A stretch of DNA of 64,000 nucleotides, taken from NCBI GenBank assembly GCA_012295275.1, contig CM022666.1:11924577-11988576 (forward strand). The letters are read 5' to 3'. Origin of the DNA: Chrysomallon squamiferum. Lineage: Eukaryota; Mollusca; Gastropoda; Neomphalida; Peltospiridae. Below, piece by piece: positions 63,011 to 64,000 of this stretch. The translations under genes were made by a program, and so were the position numbers. The notes under the pieces were generated by a model. The model saw only the letters and a list, made by a program, of their open reading frames with translations. It had not been told where the DNA came from and ran no database searches. The number at the start of each line of letters is the position of its first letter. Positions within the stretch are counted from its first letter, which is position 1.

Positions 63011-63570
63011 AACACTCGCATTTTTGCATATTTATATATGTATGTGTTTGTGGGTGTCTGTGTGTTTATATATATATAGTTCATCTTATAATTAAACTAT
63101 TCCAATTAAAAAATTAATTTTTGCATATCTCACTTCTAATATTATCATGATATTCTAATGTATTAGATACCTGTATATTTAAAATCTCATACGTACTCTG
63201 TTCTAGTGTGTTATATATAAAATTACATACCTGCATATCTCACTCCTAATATTATTACACTATTTTACTACATACCTACATATTTCATATCACTATTATA
63301 CTATTATGTACTCAGTGTATTATATATAAAACTTCAAACCTGCATAGCTCTTCTCTAGAGACGCTGATTCCGTATTGTGAGAGTTTGGCACCGAGGTGGT
63401 TGATGTGGTACCTGGCTTGCTGTATGCAGCAGAACTGTGGGTAGGTGCAGACGCCATACGACAGCGAGCTGAGCAGTTTGGATGCCACCGCAAACTGAGA
63501 CTTGGTGCCACGTGAACACGCATACAGTTTGCTGTCATCATGAAGAATCTCCTGCAACTTGTTCACTCTT
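34240..63570 (-). CDS. giant modular type I membrane protein: Cys-rich modules, Ly6/uPAR domain, VWD, EGF, TM, NPxY tail (5' partial)
   Basis: I trace 42 exons (listed separately), all with GT-AG borders and a phase chain that is unbroken from 63570 to the TAG at 34240-34242, about 2,658 residues. Order: about twenty helical modules with 6-8 Cys each; one LU domain (exons 6-7); a beta-rich stretch, VWD domain and associated segments that follow the plan of VWDE proteins; RRRRR site; Cys-rich segment and EGF-like domain; Cys box; one TM helix; cytoplasmic DNPTYEE. The Cys modules resemble in spacing the nematode T20D4.11-like (DUF19) type, but I cannot confirm homology. The product should be a large cell-surface protein able to be cut by a furin-like protease and internalised through NPTY. 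The start and signal peptide lie beyond the window. Three exons (4, 10, 32) need a one-base correction; with all three, the total length becomes a whole number of codons. Confidence 0.85.
34922..35057 (-). CDS. exon 41: transmembrane helix
   Basis: Phase 1 to 2. Encodes DDCEVQRRKTS, then a Val/Ile-rich helix of about 24 residues (STVIVIVGVVTSVITLVIF) and KIVYNM. It is the only clear TM segment of the gene, giving a type I topology. Confidence 0.9.
35330..35480. repeat. intronic minisatellite next to exon 40
   Basis: About three units of 55-57 bases (landmarks GTTCTGAAGTTAGTGTAAGT and TTGAATTCAGTAAAAAAG) end just outside the donor of exon 40. They do not contain the splice site. Confidence 0.75.
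35494..35608 (-). CDS. exon 40: VWDE-type Cys box
   Basis: Phase 0 to 1. NNCQIQSQCYAAGQ, then DGCLFCQPDINRYEWT: C-x5-C-x11-C-x2-C with a following W-T. VWDE proteins carry a similar INGQCY...CLFCDP box, which helped identify the family. Confidence 0.85.
36180..36420. repeat. intronic minisatellite next to exon 39
   Basis: Diverged copies with landmarks CACAATGTTTCA and ACAAGGAAATCAGAACT lie within 25 bases of the exon 39 donor; unit length varies between about 35 and 50. Confidence 0.7.
36442..36672 (-). CDS. exon 39: beta-rich extracellular segment
   Basis: Phase 0 to 0, 77 residues, no repeats. Hydrophobic alternation (TVVVTQATLI, HAALVSVSNDG, KLFIAF) and late Cys (CQDCDSAAATC). Matches the position of the Ig-like/IPT-like segment that follows the first EGF in VWDE-like proteins. 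Confidence 0.8.
36975..37174 (-). CDS. exon 38: second half of EGF domain and beta segment
   Basis: Phase 1 to 0. Begins G-LCQCNAGYVASDC, completing the EGF domain started in exon 37 (C-x-C-x8-C), then PTITHLENDGVC and further beta strands with ALNCSDIFVNGQGF. Its 3' splice site is the seed of a 46-bp array upstream. Confidence 0.9.
37150..37850. repeat. 46-bp array made of the exon 38 acceptor and exon start
   Basis: About 15 units. On the minus strand each has ATTTTCAG/GACTGTGTCAGTG plus AATGCAGGCTA, i.e. the 3' splice site and 25 bases of exon 38 joined to about 21 intronic bases. The real acceptor is the copy nearest the exon (37175). Confidence 0.95.
38168..38348 (-). CDS. exon 37: VWDE Cys segment and first half of EGF
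   Basis: Phase 0 to 1. Acidic helix (LNETLDDLLEECIINIEQD) followed by LSCSPPDCSKNGQCVQ, the first three Cys of an EGF-like domain. Intron position inside the EGF is phase 1. Confidence 0.9.
38507..38677 (-). CDS. exon 36: VWDE Cys-rich segment
   Basis: Phase 0 to 0, 57 residues: GWPTKEGFTLESARSLC, then MAQKCGMAM and SIEYCMEDIR. VWDE proteins share the pattern WP-x-G-x-T-x5-A-x3-C...C...E-x-C-x-x-D-I. Confidence 0.85.
39160..39290 (-). CDS. exon 35: linker with RRRRR proprotein-convertase site
   Basis: Phase 1 to 0. Hydrophilic linker: KDITNELVTKSLMSEPISQ, then RRRRRAVPLDNEP. R-x-R/K-R/A fits a furin-type site, which would release the whole N-terminal part or leave it Cys-tethered. Cleavage is inference. 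Confidence 0.85.
39603..39739 (-). CDS. exon 34: after the VWD domain
   Basis: Phase 2 to 1. Encodes IIRDSEKDISHG...SAYCDNKGRA...VATCGLVK; two Cys. No separate domain recognised; position matches the C-terminal part of the VWDE region. Confidence 0.8.
39964..40093 (-). CDS. exon 33: core of the VWD domain
   Basis: Phase 1 to 2. GLCGVFDKNTYNDFRLPNG and then DRNDGALTPDDFSEAW: the GLCG-x-F/Y-x-x-N-x-x-NDF signature of VWD domains, with the usual trailing F-x-x-x-W. Confidence 0.95.
40445..40545 (-). CDS. exon 32: VWD strand segment, contains a one-base frame break
   Basis: Opens in frame as IVLWTGAIVKVEVW, and the next frame continues as SRYLNVWIMPSVKDIGLTEG, both typical of VWD. The change of frame lies at about 40498-40507. 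The exon is 101 bases where phases 0 and 1 of its neighbours demand 100, so one base appears to be extra. Confidence 0.8.
41244..41462 (-). CDS. exon 31: VWD domain, CNC segment
   Basis: Phase 0 to 0. VHVTYQQCAEAGTCNCRV, then DVKIHLHNDFTPGMKIY: VWDE and related proteins share the C-x-C-x-V-x5-D-V and L-TPG-x-x-I motifs. Confidence 0.9.
41736..41799 (-). CDS. exon 30: VWD domain
   Basis: Phase 2 to 0, 21 residues plus a split codon: TFNNMKEGTFNLYTNKKYNT, directly continuing FDGV of exon 29 (F-D-G-x-x-F/Y...G-x-F-x-L-Y). Confidence 0.85.
42508..42587 (-). CDS. exon 29: start of VWD domain
   Basis: Phase 0 to 2. CSSINDPHVRTFDG is the classic VWD opening (C-x-S-x-x-DPH-x-x-T-F-D-G). Confidence 0.95.
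43130..43206. repeat. 15-bp tandem repeat at the exon 28 donor
   Basis: Five copies of TCTATCAATGCTTTG begin within a few bases of the donor of exon 28. Confidence 0.9.
43209..43443 (-). CDS. exon 28: beta-rich segment before VWD
   Basis: Phase 2 to 0. CANDEPITQVVTSEC, WLPYTIDLPLHARLDG, EVTLHIKAEKFIEREG. Composition and place match the beta-rich segment preceding VWD in VWDE proteins. Confidence 0.85.
43588..44169. mobile_element. 582-bp mariner-like element with 43-bp terminal inverted repeats
   Basis: Left end 43588-43630 and right end 44127-44169 are inverted copies over 43 bases with a single mismatch; both begin CAGGGTGTCCCAAAAGTAAC. The left flank is TA, the right flank CA, so the expected TA target duplication has one change or is missing. 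It lies in intron 27 of the large gene and contains a transposase fragment. Too short for a whole transposase, hence non-autonomous. Confidence 0.9.
43702..43962 (-). pseudogene. transposase N-terminal helix-turn-helix fragment
   Basis: 86 residues inside the element: CIFVIKNYYAMTSYKHVEER, then SKSEVTGSVSNAPKKGHPKT and VHSPEN. This matches the HTH part (DUF4817 type) of mariner/IS630-related transposases: (Y/F)-x-x-x-x-S...F-x-x-TG-S-V-x-x-x-P-x-x-G-x-P-x-T-V. The catalytic DDE part is absent. The frame is open, but the product is incomplete. Confidence 0.75.
44258..44430 (-). CDS. exon 27: beta-rich segment
   Basis: Phase 0 to 2. LPLTEKATIYLAEGGVSVG, LKLVLLEKPTAGNIFGEEN, then NSVIKIHQEIVNN. 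No Cys; marks the end of the Cys-module region. Confidence 0.8.
44867..45008 (-). CDS. exon 26: last Cys-module segment
   Basis: Phase 2 to 0. TISECMRNLSEVFGHC...SLSPKCPRFPQFK with three Cys; a shortened module leading into the beta-rich part. Confidence 0.85.
45412..45591 (-). CDS. exon 25: Cys-rich module
   Basis: Phase 2 to 2. LEESGCSMMTSVKSELKTL, DLCVLDVKCTDLTAFADQC, and the end NIC before the donor, the shared end of these modules. Confidence 0.9.
46006..46111 (-). CDS. exon 24: short exon of the superunit
   Basis: Phase 1 to 2. EATEFTCSLDKDVEKVLYFL...HNTFC: two Cys. Counterpart of exons 8, 13 and 19. Confidence 0.85.
46540..46901 (-). CDS. exon 23: long exon, one and a half Cys modules
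   Basis: Phase 2 to 1. IREAKSCITKNTASCVDSY, VRCDNINFDPCFESYKAQV, AVCSHIETKWSCMESKI and IARCLT: seven Cys. Counterpart of exons 5, 12 and 17; the C-x7-C opening (SCITKNTASC) is shared. Confidence 0.9.
47582..47818 (-). CDS. exon 22: Cys-rich module
   Basis: Phase 2 to 2. ELQKALRCVQANVAACKE, VVGCRWLLTDVCAKSETC, DAKCISNFQDKL and DDIC: eight Cys, an almost canonical full module. Confidence 0.9.
48165..48434 (-). CDS. exon 21: Cys-rich module
   Basis: Phase 2 to 2. TEKCFEQFSKTCVGGKKAR, GICDNFVDTTIAICPDIA, RKCDMFAAFHCLLEFN and HKC: seven Cys with C-x7-C and C-x6-C pairs flanking long helices. Confidence 0.9.
48856..49086 (-). CDS. exon 20: Cys-rich module
   Basis: Phase 2 to 2. TEHCVDQAIVKCPEKTKKYM, TGVCKDPSMCIEEETFACLN and QYLC. 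Similar to exon 14 (CSTEKTKYF versus CPEKTKKYM). Confidence 0.9.
49440..50534. repeat. 50-bp array made of the exon 19 donor
   Basis: About 22 units of 50 bases. On the minus strand roughly 15 besides the real one keep CTGCAG/GTATTTG, the exact junction of exon 19 including the last exonic bases; a few have CCTG/GTATTTG or other single changes. Copies are 90% or more alike by eye, so the array is young. Confidence 0.95.
50535..50643 (-). CDS. exon 19: short exon of the superunit
   Basis: Phase 1 to 2. VSGCQLRKAVFCLRRHML, then EDLC at the donor. The donor, with the last exonic bases CTCTGCAG, is the seed of the 50-bp array downstream. Confidence 0.9.
50644..51280. repeat. intronic AT-rich repeat
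   Basis: Diverged short units around TATAGTATATTATACA and CTGTATTACATATCATTA fill the intron between exons 18 and 19. No coding potential. Confidence 0.7.
51292..51324 (-). CDS. exon 18: 33-base mini-exon
   Basis: Phase 1 to 1, 11 residues: EIEVPSGSPVT. Both splice sites are good (TTCTTCAG and G/GTAAGT). It sits at the phase-1 joint where the LU domain is inserted in the first superunit; skipping it would keep the frame. Confidence 0.75.
51590..52145. repeat. array of about 35-40 bp units carrying the exon 17 donor word
   Basis: Units with landmarks CTTACACATAAACTAATATG and ACACTGACAATACTGA. On the minus strand about eight contain GTAAGTCAG, identical to the donor of exon 17 at 52145, with which the array is continuous. 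Confidence 0.9.
52146..52465 (-). CDS. exon 17: long exon, one and a half Cys modules
   Basis: Phase 2 to 1. FKACVGSKIDNCYAFSKE, DKCWLPMFGTRVADSCLNV, RLCSVLKTYSECNKD and KNCAQ. Same build as exons 12 and 23. Donor G/GTAAGTCAG is the seed of the array in the next intron. Confidence 0.9.
52838..53086 (-). CDS. exon 16: Cys-rich module
   Basis: Phase 2 to 2. VTCIFNGIQGCEQQQV, STCAVESADLDYSSGVC, PTCHVSAMFKCVEELF and TSC: eight Cys. Confidence 0.9.
53554..53814 (-). CDS. exon 15: Cys-rich module
   Basis: Phase 2 to 2. AYDCVSKYVETCDSEIKKK, NDCPQLTIKLFCPEDL, HACDLPAAKSCLANID and KFC: eight Cys, the clearest full module together with exons 21 and 22. Confidence 0.9.
54146..54379 (-). CDS. exon 14: Cys-rich module
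   Basis: Phase 2 to 2. QRLCVTDALTGCSTEKTKYF, QSCVPILFTKPSCNLAFAKL, HCLESIHL and SQVC. Confidence 0.9.
54560..54698 (-). CDS. exon 13: short exon of the superunit
   Basis: Phase 1 to 2. KIKKRDADKDLPSCKTETAA, SCLESYLLSVNL and SPSC. Counterpart of exons 8, 19 and 24, with a longer charged N-terminal part. Confidence 0.85.
55078..55454 (-). CDS. exon 12: long exon, one and a half Cys modules
   Basis: Phase 2 to 1. KITGDCVRRHIGN, DCSSDLTISVKQDVFTGFTK-CLQ, GICGAIEKSAACIKDQD and DSCSQ. The donor A/GTCCAG is weak; it is chosen because it alone keeps phase and frame with exon 13. Confidence 0.8.
55821..56024 (-). CDS. exon 11: Cys-rich module
   Basis: Phase 2 to 2. RAAKCLDKMKNCDIPPV, STCNTDSPVCPVRE, GVCITEFNTL and YPC. 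Close in build to exon 16 and 22. Confidence 0.9.
56520..56802 (-). CDS. exon 10: Cys-rich module with a one-base frame break
   Basis: Reads EESKQCSSIDLIPVQQS, NHKCDKVGDSGCPES, MQHCRENLFKTATCIKELLF, and then, one frame over, ALRRDGSAEMC, the expected module end. In the first frame a TAG follows shortly. The exon is 283 bases instead of a multiple of three; the extra base lies at about 56553-56556. An alternative donor (TG/GTAGTG) would avoid the stop but lose the conserved last Cys. Confidence 0.75.
57500..57721 (-). CDS. exon 9: Cys-rich module
   Basis: Phase 2 to 2. IRCMDSNTNGCISERYH, KKCAVQVTNTDCGSRAI and DGIC; Cys pairs as in exons 14 and 20. Confidence 0.9.
58185..58272 (-). CDS. exon 8: short exon completing the module split by the LU domain
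   Basis: Phase 1 to 2. PEICKVGKAVHCAFSLVIG and IKC. It is the partner of exon 5; exons 6 and 7 are inserted between them in phase 1. Confidence 0.85.
58570..58945. repeat. 29-bp array made of the exon 7 donor
   Basis: About 12 units of 29 bases. On the minus strand most read ACTAGAGTTG/GTAAGT, against ACTAGAATTG/GTAGGT at the real junction of exon 7 (58948); the last ten exonic bases are part of the unit. The decoys fit the donor consensus better than the real site. Confidence 0.95.
58948..59110 (-). CDS. exon 7: second half of the Ly6/uPAR (LU) domain
   Basis: Phase 0 to 1. MCENVVKRVDGKKKYTKGC, RPDTCKKSCPTADEC, then RYCCQGDLCNKE. The CC-x4-CN end is the hallmark of LU/three-finger domains. 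Confidence 0.95.
59071..59215. repeat. two-copy duplication of the exon 7 acceptor
   Basis: A 71-base unit holding the 3' splice site and about the first 39 bases of exon 7 is present in the exon and again directly upstream in the intron, almost unchanged. Confidence 0.95.
59837..59922 (-). CDS. exon 6: first half of the LU domain
   Basis: Phase 1 to 0. QSCYKCDGKDSNEDC and NKHTELCGYEEQ: C-x2-C-x7-C-x6-C, the usual LU opening. With exon 7 it makes a ten-or-more-Cys three-finger fold, known in uPAR, Ly6 and related cell-surface proteins. Confidence 0.95.
59905..60075. repeat. three degenerate copies of the exon 6 acceptor region
   Basis: On the minus strand GTATTTTTAG/TAAGACAGAG of exon 6 recurs upstream as GTATTTTTATTAAGACAAAG and GTATTTTTCGTAAGGTAAA, spaced about 50-60 bases. 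The copies have lost the AG. Confidence 0.7.
60465..60961 (-). CDS. exon 5: long exon with Lys/Ser-rich linker
   Basis: Phase 2 to 1. AYYCLIRSINKCPHD, EVDCPNVFSCTFEFE, then a charged, low-complexity stretch of about 45 residues (KKSSKEKPAKSSSKEKKPAK), then DDCFSLKTSKEKKCEV, QLCVRARAAWSCIQS and LRC. The linker is absent from counterparts 12, 17 and 23. Confidence 0.9.
61349..61590 (-). CDS. exon 4: Cys-rich module with a one-base frame break
   Basis: SQCLLKTSQGCTGEQDKD, ETCDLKKVWYPCTTGC, EQCITTLTRLIGPWG, after which the expected end GEGETQKC is in the next frame. The break coincides with a run of five C on the + strand (61371-61375); six would restore the frame. The exon is 242 bases instead of 243. 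Confidence 0.75.
62228..62340 (-). CDS. exon 3: second half of a Cys module
   Basis: Phase 0 to 2. IDKDSYVSECKHEEAHSC, LKYYFYSL and AKC. Its 3' splice site with the first 30 bases of the exon is present a second time 59 bases upstream. Confidence 0.85.
62311..62428. repeat. two-copy duplication of the exon 3 acceptor
   Basis: A 59-base unit with the first 30 bases of exon 3 and its acceptor occurs at 62311-62369 and 62370-62428; the upstream copy reads TTTACGCAG instead of TTTACACAG at the splice site. Confidence 0.95.
62777..62930 (-). CDS. exon 2: first half of a Cys module
   Basis: Phase 2 to 0, 51 codons: LIHVIDKQVERFSYKC, ISICHRLQDKLVPVCS; donor GTGAGT. With exon 3 it forms one module; the other modules lack this phase-0 intron. 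Confidence 0.85.
62958..63005. repeat. (AC)n microsatellite
   Basis: A run of AC dinucleotides in the intron upstream of exon 2; a similar one lies at 54481-54538 beside exon 13, and (TG)n at 44189-44222. Confidence 0.95.
63340..63570 (-). CDS. exon 1 in window: Cys-rich module
   Basis: Phase 2 to 2. SKLYACSRGTKSQ, YGVCTYPQFCCIQQARYH and EELC. Preceded by CTTGCAG. It begins in phase 2, so at least one more exon lies beyond 64000. Confidence 0.85.
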
Positions 63571-64000
63571 CTGCAAGTCAAATTTAGAATTATTTCTTAC
63601 TTTAATCTGCCTGTGCTGGGGTTTCCTGTGTGTCTGAACTTGTGTTTAGATATATTTATGTATGACTGTCTGTGTCTGTGTGTGAATGTGTTGCAAGGTT
63701 GCTGTTTATGTATTGTGTGTGTTCTGGATTATGTTATGAAAGAATAAGAAACTTAGTTTCAGTGACAGAGAGAGATTATTGGTTTCTAAGACAGACATAA
63801 TGTGTCTGTATGTTCATATTATATCTGTATTTTCTGTTTTTACGTCTGTCTGTATGATAATCTATATAACAGGTATGTAACATACAAGAGATAGCTGACT
63901 TGAAATACTGAAACAAGCAGGTCAGTGAGACTGTTATCAGTGAGACAGTGTTATCAATAAGACAGTGCTATCAGTGAGACTGTTATCAGTGAGACATTGT
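63571..64000. other. intron at the window edge, with a 16-18-bp repeat
   Basis: No exon found. From about 63920 a unit around GTTATCAGTGAGACAGT repeats to the end of the window. Confidence 0.7.

Overview
The window is AT-rich animal DNA: GT-AG introns, long di-, tri- and tetranucleotide microsatellites, minisatellites and few coding bases. The gene families (a VWDE-like membrane protein, an LRR receptor-like protein, a knottin-type secreted protein) and the repeat texture suggest a lophotrochozoan, most likely a mollusc. That placement is an inference; nothing here fixes the species. No prokaryotic features, tRNA, rRNA or CRISPR were seen.

Layout. (1) 2-139, + strand: probable last coding exon of a gene that starts outside the window. 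(2) 2965-13223, - strand: a two-exon gene for a small secreted Cys-rich protein with two inhibitor-cystine-knot-like motifs; its signal-peptide exon lies almost 10 kb from the main exon, and the intron holds a satellite with an 84-bp period. (3) 13.2-22.7 kb: no convincing gene; a 36-bp minisatellite rich in a CRE-like TACGTCA word and a microsatellite-flanked inverted structure. (4) 22729-24315, - strand: a complete LRR transmembrane protein in one coding exon. (5) 24.4-34.2 kb: repeats, possible non-coding exons and a decayed OTU-like fragment. (6) 34240-63570 and beyond, - strand: one very large gene, 42 exons visible, about 2,660 residues, 5' end outside the window.

The large gene is the centrepiece. 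From N to C terminus it encodes about twenty helical Cys-rich modules of a type I cannot name, with one Ly6/uPAR (three-finger) domain inserted among them; then a VWDE-like part (beta-rich segment, VWD domain, a run of five Arg that looks like a furin site, Cys-rich segment, EGF-like domain, beta-rich segment, Cys box), one transmembrane helix and a short tail with an NPTY motif. The Cys-module exons follow a higher-order order: a long exon (phase 2 to 1), a short exon (1 to 2), then three symmetrical 2-2 exons, repeated about three and a half times. The Ly6 pair and an 11-residue mini-exon both sit at the phase-1 joint of this unit.

The least expected signal is in the introns of this gene. 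At several exon edges the splice junction itself, with up to about 39 bases of flanking exon, has been tandemly duplicated: from two copies (exons 3 and 7, 3' sites) to about 15 (exon 38, 3' site) and 22 (exon 19, 5' site). Real splice sites therefore stand beside arrays of near-identical decoys. Three exons need a one-base correction to stay in frame (about 40500, 56555 and 61373), which looks like assembly error or allelic damage. A 582-bp mariner-like element with 43-bp inverted repeats and the helix-turn-helix part of a transposase lies in intron 27.
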